A stretch of DNA of 64,000 bases from Anoplolepis gracilipes (Eukaryota; Arthropoda; Insecta; Hymenoptera; Formicidae): NCBI RefSeq assembly GCF_047496725.1, contig NC_132983.1, forward strand, positions 1,077,501 to 1,141,500, in the 5' to 3' direction. Shown here one piece after another: positions 1-12,159 of the stretch (its first letter is position 1; each line of letters opens with the position of its first letter). The translations under genes were made by a program, and so were the position numbers. A model generated the notes under the pieces. It made no database searches and had not been told where the DNA came from. It saw only the letters and a program-made list of their open reading frames with translations.

Positions 1-589
1 GCGTTACCCATGACTGTTCTTTTAATGTGAAAGACAAAAATTGTTATAATAATATAAAAGTCATAAAAAAATAATTAAACGTTAAATAATTAAAATAAAA
101 TCGAAAAATTCTTAAAGGTTTAATTTGGACGAAATAACCTTTAAATCTAATGAAGAGATTATGCAACAGTTTATGTTCTCCGGTATCAAATAAAATATTG
201 AGATACTTGTGCAAAAATTGTATCTACGAAATGTGGCGGGATATCGCACGTGGTTTCTGTCAGAATTGCTAAGAATTTTCAGTGAACTTTCTCAAACTTA
301 CCTGTTACGTTAATTTTTTTCCTAACTTTAGAAATTTGATCTCTTTCTATCTCGCACTTTAATGAGAGACATGGATTATTATATAATCCAAAGTAAACAG
401 CTGAGAGAGATGTTAACGTGAATTATGTATATAATTGTATACAATACATGTCGAAGAAAATTGAAACATCTAAACTCCGAATTCTCTTTGAAGCGGCTAG
501 AAATCTCGTGGATAGAGTCCGACCGATAGATATCACGGATGACAGATGATGCGGCGAACGACGATTTTGACAGGTGGACAAAAACCGTA
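1..589. other. AT-rich flank, no gene seen
   Basis: AT-rich sequence with short A/T runs. The open frames here overlap the promoter-like island and show no recognisable domain. I see no repeat that recurs elsewhere in the window. Confidence 0.5.
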
Positions 590-700
590 CTGGCAGGCAC
601 TGGCCATTCAGCGCGCGCATCGCGATGACGTAACAGGCAGCGCTGCAAACGCGGGACGATTGGCCAGCTTGATTTTTGTTCAGCCGTGAAGTTGGACACG
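590..700 (+). promoter_or_regulatory. Promoter-like GC-richer island upstream of a spliced plus-strand transcript
   Basis: A CpG-containing island sits just before a stretch that ends in a strong splice donor. It holds a CRE-like TGACGTAA at 626-633 and an inverted CCAAT box (ATTGG, 659-663). No TATA box is clear. Seen: the motifs and the compositional change. Inferred: that this is the promoter of the transcript whose exons I place at about 700-897 and 1199-1288. The transcription start is not determined. Confidence 0.4.
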
Positions 701-897
701 ATATTCGAATCATTTTTCGTTATTATTGCAACGCGCGCGTGATATATTATTATCGCGAGTGTCTTGTAAAGAAGTGTCGAATTGTCGCGTGTTCGGGATC
801 GGTTGATATATCGTCTTCGCGTATATTTCAACTTGCTATTTTCTCGTCGAAAAGTGCATCGAAAACATGTAACGCGTCTACGATCTTCGTCAGCTGT
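700..897 (+). other. Probable 5' untranslated exon 1 of a plus-strand gene
   Basis: The 3' end is supported by a consensus donor, GTAAGTGT, starting at 898. The left boundary is approximate because the start site is unknown. The only ATG I find in the proposed exon (867) is followed at once by TAA, a minimal start-stop upstream ORF, so the exon is unlikely to code. It would join to the exon at 1199, making an intron of 301 bases (898-1198). An alternative is that the open frame running through here is used, but it has no domain. Confidence 0.4.
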
Positions 898-1198
898 GTA
901 AGTGTATGTTATATTACATTATATCAGATATATAAATTATAATTATAAAAAGTTAAATCGCAAGCACAACTAGTGGTTTATTTATTATTGTTTTATATAT
1001 TTGATTAATAAGTCGCGATGTAAAAGTATATTCTGTCTTCGCCAAAGTTATTATTTATTCAAAAAACTTGACGCAACACAGTATCGACGTGATAAAAACA
1101 TATATAAATAATGATCAATCATTATTTTTTTCCTTTAAAAGGACAAGTACATCGCACATGTGTGTAGCATGTGACTAAATGTCGAATTTTTTTTACAG

Positions 1199-1288
1199 TT
1201 GATGGATCTACCGATAAATTAATACGACTGATCGATGATGAAGCAGGATGAACAATTTGTCAGTGAATTTCAACAGACTGGATATAAG
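1199..1288 (+). CDS. First coding exon (partial) of an unidentified plus-strand gene
   Basis: The exon is bounded by a T-rich tract ending in ACAG (acceptor, 1195-1198) and a consensus donor GTAAGT starting at 1289. Coding would start at tandem ATGs at 1235 and 1238 and give MMKQDEQFVSEFQQTGYK, ending between codons (phase 0). A stop codon lies in frame upstream of the ATG, so this is a true amino end if the exon is real. A six-codon upstream ORF, MDLPIN, occupies 1202-1222. I do not recognise the peptide and assign no function. Downstream exons are not securely identified; one 40-base candidate at 53364 is compatible in phase. The leader, with a start-stop element in exon 1 and this short uORF, suggests translational control, which is inference. 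Splice-site quality is the main support. Confidence 0.45.
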
Positions 1289-3078
1289 GTAAGTAATAAT
1301 TATATAAATTGATGCACACTATTTTTTGCATAATTGCTGTGTCTACAAAAATATTGCTTTATTCGCGAAACGTGTCTCTCATTTTTGAGCATTCTACGCA
1401 CGTAATTGTGCGTATTTAAAATACATATCTATTTTTTTCGCCAATTATCTTCGTACTTACACTTTTATATTTATGTACTATTTTATATTTTTGTAGTATA
1501 TTTTTATATTTTGTACCTATATTTTTGTATATTTATTTACAATATGTGAAATTTACATTTTTTATTAAAAAATGCTGCACGATAATTTTTCTAATAAATA
1601 TAATCTCGATATATATCTCGAAAATAAAAGTTTTCATCTCGCTGACAATAAGAATTTGCCGCGAATTAATACTTTTTATTACGCGCGTACGAATTTTATC
1701 ACATTTTTATCACAGGGTTCTGTATAAGAATATAAAAATTGATACTATTGTATTTCTTATTGAAAAAATAAGCAAAGCTCCTTGTTGAGCAATCTTTCCG
1801 GAAATGTATTATTTTCAAGCTATTTCATTTTTTAATATACTATAGTACAATATATTTGATTTTTCGTATAAATAATTTTTGCAGTGATTTCGTATGTAAG
1901 AAATGATTCGCAAATGAAATTTTGCCAATAGAGAGAAATGCTTAATTTTTTCCATTGACAAAGAATTATGTTAATTTATAATTATACTTATATAGAACAT
2001 CCTGTATAATAAAAGAAGAGTGCATATAAAAATGAGAAATAATAAGAAGCATATTATTTAATGCTTTTTTTAATTAAAATATTTGTAATATATACACTCA
2101 GTACATACACTTTAGGACGCAGATAATAAAACAATCTTAAATCTGAACACGTTTTGTGCGAGATTTTGTCGATACAAAATGTGCCTATAAAATTATACGA
2201 AAAAGATTCAACAATTCGATAAAAATAAAAAAAAAACGTTGCGCTACCAATATACAATAAGTAATCATTAATAACTGGCCATTTCTTCAAACTTTTTTTT
2301 CCTCCGCGTTACGAAATAGAAGGAAAGAAATTAAACGAAACAGTTTGCGTTGATACTTTTCCGAATTTCATAATTATCTATCGTAATATCGACATTTAAT
2401 GCCGTGTGGATTAAACGCGCGTCGCACATATAAAGTATGTATAAAAAATTATCCTAAAATACTGAACTACGCAAAAAATTACATATGTTAATATCGCCGG
2501 AAGAACCATAACGCGGATATTGTACGAATTTAAATAAATCAATATCGTGGATTGATGTTGATTTATTTTTTTTTTTTTTTTCTCGAAATTGGTATTAATA
2601 TCTATACTATTTTTCCTTCGCACGATTATTCTAAATCAAATTTGTTAATGACTGGCCGCTATAATAAGTGATGAATATTTCGAAATTTTTCTGTCGATCA
2701 ATACTACAAAAGATTCTGTAGCTTTCCGGTATCTGAGAACAGACACTTCAAATACACCTGACTAAAACCGATTAGCTTGCTTTTGCCTTCGTGTAATTTT
2801 GACGATATTGTACGATATCGTTAAGTATATAATACGAAACCGATTTGAAATACGAACACAAGTATTTAAAAAAAAATGTACCTCGCAAATATTTAAAAAT
2901 AATCTATTTGGCTAGAAATACAGATATTTTGTCACGAGAAAAAAGCAGCCACCGAAAAGTATCCTCAGCTGCAAAAGGGAGGTACATTTGCTCAATCTCA
3001 GTACATCGCTAGTCTTTTTACATCATTAGTCTCGTCTCTAAAAAATTCGACGCGTTATATGTACGATACGAGCTTGCT
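1289..3078. other. AT-rich non-coding stretch
   Basis: This holds the start of the putative intron after the 1199-1288 exon and, towards 3078, the 3' flank of the minus-strand chitin-binding gene. Only short chance ORFs are present. I see no repeat family shared with other parts of the window. Confidence 0.5.
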
Positions 3079-5717
3079 TTAATTCCTCGTGATCTTTGTC
3101 GACTCCTTGTTGCCGGTGACGTGCTCAAGATCGACCCCATCGTACTCTAGACCGCCCGTATTGTCATAATACGCGTAATCGTAATCGTTCTTCTTGCTTG
3201 ATTTCGGCCGCGCTGTCGTGCTACTGCTGCTGTTGGGTAATCTGGTCGTCGACGTAAATGGTCTTGCGGATCCGCTGACGTAGGTGATGCCACGTTGCGT
3301 CGTGGTCGGCTGATTGGCTTTCTGAGCGCTGGAGCTATAGTTGTTTGGATTGTAAGTGGTAGCACTGGAAGGCCGTCTGCAACGAGATAAAGGAAATATT
3401 GCAATTGGTCTCTTTTTGTATCCAGAACAGTCTAATCATTTTAAGGCTAAACGCGAATTGAAATATCACACCCTCCTCCCTTTTAAGGGAATCGAAAGTC
3501 TACCTTGGTACTGGCGTGGTGGTTCTCGGCGATTCGGCGAGATGGTTGATACTCGCGGGACTGAAGCCGATCCCAATAGAGGATCTCCCAAGGTCGAAGC
3601 TACCCGTGCTGGTCTCGATGTAATATGACTTGCCACCACTCGCTCCGTCGTAATTATTATACTGAGTCGCCTTCTTCGGCGTCTTTGTGCTGTCGTAGTA
3701 CTGGGTAGAAGGCTTGATCGCCTGGTTGCTGTTTTTGTCGTAGTATTGGCTGTTGTCACTGTTCCGGAAGGCGGTTGTCTGCGCAACCGTGTTGTCCCCA
3801 TTCGCGTATTTCTTCGTCACCGGACTGTAAGTGGTAGGCGCGAAACTGTTGCTCGCGAAATTATTGGAAAAGTATTTCGCGGTACTCTGAGGAATGTCCT
3901 GTTTAGTAGATGTGGCTGGTTTATACTGGCCGTTATTGTTGTTGTTGTTGTAATGATTGTTGTAGACGGTAGACGCGGATGTAGTGGACGGATACGCAAC
4001 ATTGCTGGTTCCTCGTTGAATGTTGTTGTAGCTTCTCTGCTGATAATTGTTGTAATCGTTGGTCTGTTGGTAGTTGGTACTCGGCTGGACGGTTGTAGTG
4101 GACTGCGGGAATTGATAGTTAGTTTGGTAATTGGTCTTTGGGCTATAGGTGCTCGGTCTTAGGGTTGTGATTTGTGGGAAGGAACCGCTAGCGGCTTTCT
4201 GTTGGTTATAATTGTGGTTGTAAACGTTGAAAACATTCGTGCTGTAGACACTATGTGGAGGCGTCGTTCTGACAGTCGTAGTAGATGATGACTGGTGATT
4301 ACTGTACGTGTCCTGATACGTCGTGCTAGGTCGATACGTGGTGGACGACGGTACGTTGTATCTCTGAGTGTTCTGATTTCGGTTATAACTCTCCTGTAAC
4401 GGTGGACGGACGCTCGTCGACGAGACGACGTACGTCGTGGATCGTTGATTGTACAGGTTGCCGTTGTAATAATTGCCGTTGTAGCTGTTCTGACTGGGAG
4501 CGGCTGGCGCCGATGTGGTGGTGGATGTCGATGAATGGCCGTTGTATGGCTGCTTTCTGCTGACCTTTCTGACGCCGCCGGCCTTCTTCTTGGTGTCTTG
4601 ATTCACATCCTCCTTGTACGACTTCTCGGTCTCGTAGTCGTCCTCCTTGTTGTTTCTGTTGTAGAAGTTGCCGCTACTGCTACCTCGCAGTATGTCGCGG
4701 TTGTTGTTGTAGTTGGACGAGGACACTCGATTCACCGCATTAGCGGAGGATCGGACCGCGTCACTGGTCTCGCTGCGTTGAAGGTGATCCTGGGGCTCGG
4801 CGTCGCTGCGCAGATGATCGTAATGCAGTGACTCGAGACCAGAACCGATTCTATACAAGTCGAAGTTGTCGCTGGCGTAATAGAGGGTTGAGGCCTCGCA
4901 ATCCACGTCGTACCAGTCAGCGCAGGTCTGACTCTCCTGATCGAAGGCGGTATCATTGGGACATAAGAATCTAAAAGATAATTAGAATTATAATTGTTCA
5001 TCTACAAACTCGATAATGTTGAATCTTAAAATTAAATTTAATTTTTATTTCATTAATTAAATTAATATTTTATTGCATATATGTATAATTAACTGTAATT
5101 TTGTACTGTTATTTTCGCTACCCTCAAACTGTACAGGTGGTTCAATGTATAGTTCGATGCGTTTATTAAAAAATATTTAAAAAATCTGAAAACATTTATA
5201 TAATTATATATGATCTTTTTAAATAATGAGATTATTAGAAGAATAAATTTGAAAAATAATTTAATTTAATTTTTATTAAATAATTTTAATATATTTTATT
5301 TAATAATTTTATATTATATTATCCTATGATTATTTGTTTTCAATTGATTATTAGAAATTGTACGGACAAAAATGATCCACCAGGACAAAGTAGGAGTTAA
5401 TATTTTATTTAAAAAAAATATATATATATTTTTTTTAACAACACGTATACGAATATTTACTCGCAATTAATTATAAAAGTTGAAAAGAATATATTTACAC
5501 CACTCGCGGAAAAGATTTTGCAACACTCACTTGTAGTCTTGAATAGCACCAGCCACGGAGACGCAGACGTGGAAGACTTGACAGTCGGTCTCAGGGTCCG
5601 CGTAATAGCTACCGACGATTTTGTTGCGACAGGAGAAGGAAGTTTCCGGCATATACTGCTGGGAGTATCTCGGCGGTGGCCGTTGAAGACCTAGTACGCA
5701 ACTCCATAATATTCCCA
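3079..5717 (-). CDS. Secreted CPAP1-type chitin-binding (peritrophin-A/CBM14) protein with mucin-like tail, 5' exon missing
   Basis: Probably a secreted chitin-associated cuticle or matrix protein. Three exons were resolved on the minus strand: 5717-5531, 4970-3504 and 3376-3079 (stop TAA at 3081-3079). All junctions are GT-AG and keep frame: acceptor TTTCAG before 5717, donor GTGAGT at 5530, acceptor TTTTAG before 4970, donor GTAGAC at 3503, acceptor TTGCAG before 3376. The exons give about 650 residues. Exon 5717 opens with a hydrophobic run (GILWSCVLG) resembling the end of a signal peptide. One six-cysteine domain follows with spacing C-x15-C-x5-C-x13-C-x12-C-x7-C, split by an intron after the third cysteine. 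This fits peritrophin-A and the single-domain CPAP1 family. The remaining roughly 570 residues are low complexity, rich in S, T, Y, N and Q, a likely O-glycosylated spacer, ending in an acidic tyrosine-rich tail. The first exon must supply one base of a split codon and the start; I could not place it. The frame upstream of 5717 opens with GTG, not ATG, and runs through intron. Confidence 0.87.
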
Positions 5718-6699
5718 CTGAAACATAAAGCCGAAAGTGTGTCACGAAAATTTTTGCATATCTAAAATATTTATGAAATAATATTCTCTGTTATTTAAAA
5801 TAAATATCTATTGCTTATCATTTTTCTATAAGACAAAAAAATTTTCCTTTAAAATTTTATGCTGATAAAAACTTGTCAAGTTCAAAATAAATGTGCATTA
5901 TAACTTATAGAAAGAAAAAAACAACGATAATAGCAAAATTTCAATTAACTGCACTAAACATTTGTTTTTAGAGATGAATTTGAAAAATTAAACAAAAATA
6001 ATTTCGTAAAAAAATTTAAAAAAAATTAATAATTGAATGCTTATTAATATAATGGAATGCATATTAGAAATTGTAAGAATCGAATGCACGTCATGTCGAT
6101 ATGATTTTTTTGCGTTTTATTTTAAAAGCATATTTTCGTAAGATCTACATAAAGGAATCGTTTATTACGGCTCGATCGATCGAAACGTTGATTGCACACG
6201 CGCGATTATTTAAAAAATCAAACGTCTCTTTTCGGATTAATAAATGGTGATCAGTCAATAGCGATAGTCTATAAACTCGATAGATGTCGATGCACCTTTC
6301 TACTTCGGGATATCTGCACAAAAGAATGTACATACTCAGACCGCATGTACAGAGATTGTCTTGATCGAATACATGGTTTTCTATTAGAACGTATCTTAAA
6401 TAAAAAACCTATTAAACTATCGTAGAACATATGAAATCTCTCAAAGAAAATACTTAAACGACTGTTAATCTCATCTTAGACAAATAAAAAAAATCGAATG
6501 TTACTTCAAAGAAAGATAAATATTAAAAAGAAAATAATTCATACACTCGTAATCCACTTATCATTTTGTTTGTTAAAATTAAGTAGTTGAGTGTCTACAA
6601 GAAAAATATTTAACAAATAAAAGAGACGTCTAGAAAGAAAACGAGAAAGTTAAAATAAAAATTTTGTTTAGGCGTTATTATTGTGTGAGAAGTGAACTT
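5718..6699. other. Intron or upstream region of the chitin-binding gene
   Basis: AT-rich and without a supported exon. It must contain or precede the intron leading to exon 5717-5531, whose acceptor lies at 5718-5720. I searched for an upstream ATG exon with a suitable donor and phase but found none I could defend. Confidence 0.45.
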
Positions 6700-7055
6700 T
6701 CACGAATATAACACTCAATATTTATAAAACATATACGAAATATTAATAATTATTTGAATATTTCATAAATATTTATCAAAATATTTTTGTTACCTTTGAT
6801 TGAACAGATCATAAAAATTTATCATACATATTTCAGCAAATATTTGAAAAATATTATACTACAAATATTTTCTTTTTTATTTACCATAAATATTATATAA
6901 AATAAATATTTAATTTATGTATTTTAATAATATATCGAATACAGTTTTTATGATTTTTTTTCTCTTAATGTACATAAAATATTTATATTTTAAAAAAAAT
7001 GAAAGATAAAAATATTTATGTGTATATTTCTCATAAATATCATATGTTGTTTGGG
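6700..7055. repeat. AT-rich dispersed repeat, family C (copy 1, reverse)
   Basis: Reverse-complement relative of the repeat at 14915-15560. The right end, read on the minus strand, is CCCAAACAACATATGATATT followed by TATGAG, matching the CCCAGATACGATATT-type end of the 14.9 kb copy. The body is runs of AAATATTTAT-like words. No coding capacity. Confidence 0.5.
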
Positions 7056-7059
7056 ACTT

Positions 7060-7387
7060 GACGCCACAGATAATATCCATTAATAATTGCTGGAGACACA
7101 AATGACGAGAATCCGATCTATCCCGGTAACTAAAATCAATTCCACCCCGCATCGAGATTACACCTACCCGAGATTAGGACGAGCTGCCGCCTCCATGTGG
7201 ACTCCATGTTCGCACGTTCTCTTCTCACTCGGATTCGATTCACACTCCCGCGTTACCTGCGCGATCGGACTCGTGGACGCGACTGCGAACCTTCGGGCCT
7301 CTAGAAGAGGAGACGCGAAGATGCTTTCTGGGGAGCACGGCTGATTCGCCGTCAGGTAGAGGGGCCTTCGGTCATCTTCTAGAAGAG

Positions 7388-7426
<39 letters not shown>

Positions 7427-7770
7427 TGCACATGGGGCCCCGTGTTCTCCGGAGAACGTAACGTCTCTCTCGTTACGTCATCTCTCCAGTAACCGGGCTC
7501 GTTCGCCAAGTCAGCCCCCGCGGCGACGATGGCACGTATTATATGTATGTACGTGGGTATACATACCTGACTCCCGCGTATAACTCACACCGTTTTGCCA
7601 CGGTGGATAGATAGATCGGAGAAACCGCGAGGAGAGAGATTATCATCTGCTAAAGAGAGTCCTGTCTCGCGCGATGCAAATGATACGTAGGCGATCGTTA
7701 TTGTGTCGCGTGAAAGACCATGCTCGACGAAAACTTTGCCCATGCTTCTAGAAGGTTGATAATTGTACAT
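7060..7770. promoter_or_regulatory. GC-richer island with (GA)n tract, CRE-like site and a 14-bp perfect palindrome
   Basis: Base composition changes sharply to CpG-containing sequence. It holds a (GA)n tract at about 7395-7423, a CRE-like TTACGTCA at 7473-7480 and a perfect palindrome GTTCTCCGGAGAAC at 7444-7457. Several overlapping open frames occur on both strands, as expected from higher GC, and none has a domain. A cis-regulatory role is inference. Confidence 0.3.
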
Positions 7771-7771
7771 A

Positions 7772-7777
7772 CACTAC

Positions 7778-7819
<42 letters not shown>

Positions 7820-8972
7820 CTTTCTTCCATATAAAAAAAAGACCAATTTTCAAATAGTTGCAACTTCTTTAAAAATAATCGGAATAAAATCAAAAAAGCG
7901 TTTCAAGACCAATTTTCAAATAGTTGCAACTTCCTTAAAAATAATCGGAATAAGATCAATAAAAAAGCGTTTCAAAGATTGAAGTTTCTAGTTTTAGAAT
8001 CTTTCAATGAATTTCAATTCTTTTTATTTGTTACAAAATTACATTGTAAGAAAGCGACGTTTGTCGATTAAACAAATTTGTCAAAAGTTTGTCCAAGAAT
8101 ATCGAATTAAAAAAAAATTCTAGCACTATTTCATTAATTGACTGTTAAACCGCAGAGTTTTAGCTTTAATATCTTTTTTAAATAAATGATCTATAATTTT
8201 TTTTCGCCGAGATATTTATTATTAAAGCAAAATCGAGCTATTGACTTTGAACGCTTATAACTAGTGAAAAAATGATCGTATAATAATCATTAAAAAGCAA
8301 TTTAAAGAGAAAAGTTTGCACTTTAAAATGCTCCTATTGTTTTTTCCATCATTATTTATTTTTAAAGGGTAATTGTTACTTAAAAGTCAAGTAAGAAGTG
8401 CACTTTTTTTTTTTTATTTAAATTAATGAAAGTTAATAAAAAAACGCTAAAATTTTCATAAACTCTACAACATTTACAAGTAAAAAGCATTCCAGTTACT
8501 CGTACAAAAAGCCAAAGTGTTAGTTTTTTTTTGTACATTTCAAAACTTAAATTAATGATTATTGTATGATCATTGTTTCACTAGTTATAAGCGTTCAAAG
8601 TCAATAGCTCGATTTTACTTTAATAATGAATATCTCGGCGAAAAAAATCATAGATCATTCGTTAAAAAAAAGAAATTAAAGCTCTACTTTTTAACGTTTC
8701 TACTTAATGAAATCGTGCTAAAATTTTTTTTTAATTCGGTATTCTTGGACAAACTTTTGAAGAATTTGTTCAATTGACGGACGTCGCTTTCTTACAATGT
8801 AATTTTGTAACGAATAGAAAGAATTGAAATTCATTGAACGATTCTAAAACTAGAAACTTTAAGCTTTGAAACGTTTTTTTATTGATTTTATTCCAATTAT
8901 TTTTAAGCAAGTTACAACTATTTGAAAATTGACCTTATTTTATATGGAACCCTTTAATTTTTTTGCGTAGTG
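7772..8972. mobile_element. Foldback element, family A (copy 1), TA-flanked
   Basis: A 1.2-kb sequence starts CACTACGCAAAA and ends TTTTGCGTAGTG, with TA on both sides (7770-7771 and 8973-8974). The two halves are inverted copies of each other over about 500 bp: for example the left-arm text around 8043-8125 recurs reversed around 8698-8800. The left arm carries an internal tandem duplication (from about 7842 and 7909) and a 34-base A tract at the end. There is no transposase frame. TA target duplications and TIRs fit a non-autonomous Tc1/mariner-type element; the superfamily call is inference. Confidence 0.75.
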
Positions 8973-10090
8973 TATTTGGCTTAGAGAAGTGTGATAGAAG
9001 AGTGTTATATATTTCACGCGATAATTAGCGTTTTGTAGCAATTTTGATCGTTCTGAGAGCAATTAATGACGTTATAAACCATGCCTTGGGTTAGTATAGG
9101 GATTATTAAATTAATCAATGAAATACTTCAGGTTTGATAAATTAATCAGGACAAAAGATCTGTGCTTTAAAGCCAAAATAATAGATGTGCTTTATAATAT
9201 TCATATTCATATTATTAATGTATTATTTGTATTAATCAAATTCAAAACCCATTTTTAGTCGGACATATGTTCATGACAAATTGGGTTTAATCACTTCAGG
9301 CGATCAAATCTGCTTTATTCGAAAACGCAATCAGCATCAATTTTTGTTTATGACAAACTCTGATGATCGAGGAGGAAAAAGATCATTAAAAGAGAGAATA
9401 AACAATATGTCTGTATAATACATATCAAAGTCTTTTTTCCGATTATTTTCATAACAATGAGATGAGTTTTGTGCGACACGCGGTAGAGAAAAGTTGTGTT
9501 TTGCATTGAATCAACCGTGGAAGAAGCGGTGATAAATATCACTGCTGCTTTGAATGAAGATAGAGATAAGAAGCTAAATGCCCTTTAGCAATTATTGTAA
9601 CAGTGGAATTTCAAAACGGTTGCATTTTGTGTGAAAGGAACACATGGTTGTCATTATACGGAGAGAGAGACATACATTTTGTATGCTTGCGAAATATGTT
9701 TGTTGAATCAGTTATACATGTGGATGAATGAGTACAATTTAAGAATTTAAGAATTTGAGAAACAATTTAAGTAAATTAAATTTTAATAAATAAAACTTAA
9801 TTTAATTTTTGAATAAATAAATTTTTAAAAATTTTTTAAGAAAAAAGTCAAAAATTGACAATTGTTTCGAAAAAAAGGAATGAATTAAAATAATACTATT
9901 TTATTTTTCTTTTTCTCAATCTTTCAATTTTTCAATATTAATTTGGCACATTTTAAGCCCCTCTTAAATTAATTTCTATAATTTACAGTATAATCAAGGA
10001 AGAAATTTAATAATCTTTTTTTTCTTCTCATAATTTAATATTCTTTTTATTATGAAATTTAATTTTAGAAATTAAAATGAATAATTAATC
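8973..10090. other. Unassigned AT-rich stretch
   Basis: No gene, structured RNA or recurring repeat recognised. Short open frames only. Confidence 0.4.
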
Positions 10091-10925
10091 TGTTTAAATC
10101 CGTGTGTCTATTTTTGAAGGAAATTTTAGCACAATCTTGACAGGAAAAATGAAGAGAATGTAAAATATTTTTTGCCTCTCCTTCTTCTCTCTAAATCCGT
10201 GGAAACGCTTCTCGTCGCCAACGCAAGTTCGGCGTGACCGGTCGTCTGGTGGCCTTTGCCAGCCAGAGATCACCACGACTGGTTGCACTCGTCGAAGGGT
10301 GCATCCAAGGAGTGCTCGGCTGCATTCCATCGTTAGAAGGTTCGGATTCGCGAGGTCGTTCCCTCACCCGCCGAGACTACGCTCTAACGATGTTGGATAC
10401 TTGAAATAGCTGGAAATAGTGAAATTCATCTCGCGACTAATCGTGCTGGTCGGGAAAATTGCAGCGGGCGGGGTCGAAGTGCAACGCGTTTCGCGACATT
10501 TTTTACTCGCGATTTCTCGAAGACATTTTAACTTGTAACCTTCCTTCGTCCGAAACGATTATATCGATTCTTTCTTGGAAGGCGCGAAACTTTCTCGCGA
10601 GAGTTTCTCCGATATTAGTCGCTACACCATGTCGAATAATGAGTAAGGGACGGACGAACGATCTCTCGCACACCCGTTAGAAATCGTCCGGCGATCGGAG
10701 AGGAGGTTTCGTTAATACGAGTGGAATTGCGATGGTCGATCCTCGATCGAGATAAGAATCCGTTTCCGCGGAATCGAAACCGAAACACGCGAAGGCAGTC
10801 GTCTCGACGTGCGGAGGAGAAGTCACGTGGCCCGATTCACTTGCCGCCGTCGCACGAAGATCGAGGTCGTACCTCGACAATCGAAATTTCGCAATTCAGC
10901 CTGCCTTGCATCCGTGCAATGCCTT

Positions 10926-10965
<40 letters not shown>

Positions 10966-11090
10966 ATGAAAGAGGCGAAAGAACTCCACGACACAACTTT
11001 AGAGCCGCGCAAAATCGTCGTTGCATCTCGTTGCGACTCGTGAAATGAAACATGAGAGCTAGACTTTCTTAAGTGTTCGCATTTTGCGAT
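10091..11090. promoter_or_regulatory. GC-richer island with (GA)n tract
   Basis: CpG-rich sequence from about 10180 to 11060 with a (GA)n tract at about 10927-10962. Multiple short overlapping frames on both strands have no similarity I recognise. It may be an enhancer or an unidentified promoter or first exon. No splice-bounded exon was found. Confidence 0.25.
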
Positions 11091-11149
11091 AGATATCTCT
11101 CTCTGGTCTGCTTTTTTTAAATTTAATTAATAATTTAATTACTTTAACA

Positions 11150-11396
11150 TGATGTAATCCTTTTTTCTCTTCAATAAATAAAGAATTTACGTAAATGCAA
11201 TATATATTTCAATTTTCTTAATCGCTGATATTTCATCACATCCCGGCAAAATAATGATTTAATTATTTTTAGTATTAGTAGATAAATTGATTTTAAAATC
11301 TATACATTTTTTAATCGAGAACAATAAAATATATGGAAAATCAAATCCAAAATGTTTTGCAAAAATTGATTCGAGCTCATTTGATCCTTCTTTCCT
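11150..11396. repeat. Left copy of a direct duplication split by a family-B element
   Basis: This block recurs in the same order and orientation at about 12160-12450. Shared words include GAATTTACGTAAA, TCGAGAACAATAAAATATAT and AATGTTTTGC, ending in TTTGATCC. The copies have diverged by substitutions and small indels. The family-B element at 11398-12070 lies between them. Confidence 0.7.
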
Positions 11397-11397
11397 A

Positions 11398-12070
11398 ATT
11401 AAAAATATTTTCAGAATTTCTCACATAAAAATTTGCAGATTTTCTGTGAAATTTTAAAATTCTAAAATTTCCCAGAATTAAAAAAATTTTTTTTTACATA
11501 AATTGACACACTTTTTAGAAATGTTGGAAAAGAAATTTGAAAATTCATAAATATAAATTCACATTATTTCTTGTATTTTTTCATATCAACATATCTGAAA
11601 ATATCCAAAATATTTTTACATCTGAAAAATCTACGATTTATCAGCTTTTATTTTTTGTTTTATAAGTGTTTTACTTTTGAGTGTTTCATTTAGAGATATA
11701 AATTAATGCAATGACATTCTATCTTTATTTTCCAATGAATGTCAAACAAAGGTATGTGTTAAGGAAGTCAATACATTTCATTCTATCTTTATTCGATTCA
11801 GTAAAAAATAAAAATAAAATACGCTTGCGTTAATTTGTATCTTTAAATGAAATACACTCAAAAACAGAGCAAAATATAAAAGCTGATAAATCGCGGCTTT
11901 TTCAGAAATATTCCATTAAATGGAACACATTAAAATTCCTTATATAATTATTCTGAGATAATATTGAGATATTTTTATCATAATTTTTTAAAAAATATTT
12001 TAAAAAATCCGAATAAATATTTTTTCAAAATTCTTCATAAAAATTTAAATTATAAAAAAATTACTAAAAT
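11398..12070. mobile_element. Family-B inverted-repeat element (copy 1)
   Basis: A non-coding inverted-repeat element. Its outer arms contain TTCTCACATAAAAATTTGCAG-like text and its core holds TTCTATCTTTATTTTC words in both orientations around 11715-11825. Relatives lie near 23.9, 28.0, 48.0 and 57.0 kb. Exact ends are not clear in this copy. Confidence 0.6.
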
Positions 12071-12159
12071 TTATTGCCAATACATGCTATATTCATTAGT
12101 GATTAGAGACTTGTTTGATAATAAACATCAGGTCTATTTTTAAACTTATTTTAAAATAT

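Noticed and set aside
5718..5745. Start of the chitin-binding protein at 5745
   Set aside because: That codon is GTG, and a good acceptor (TTTCAG) lies between it and the coding part, so the stretch is most likely intron.
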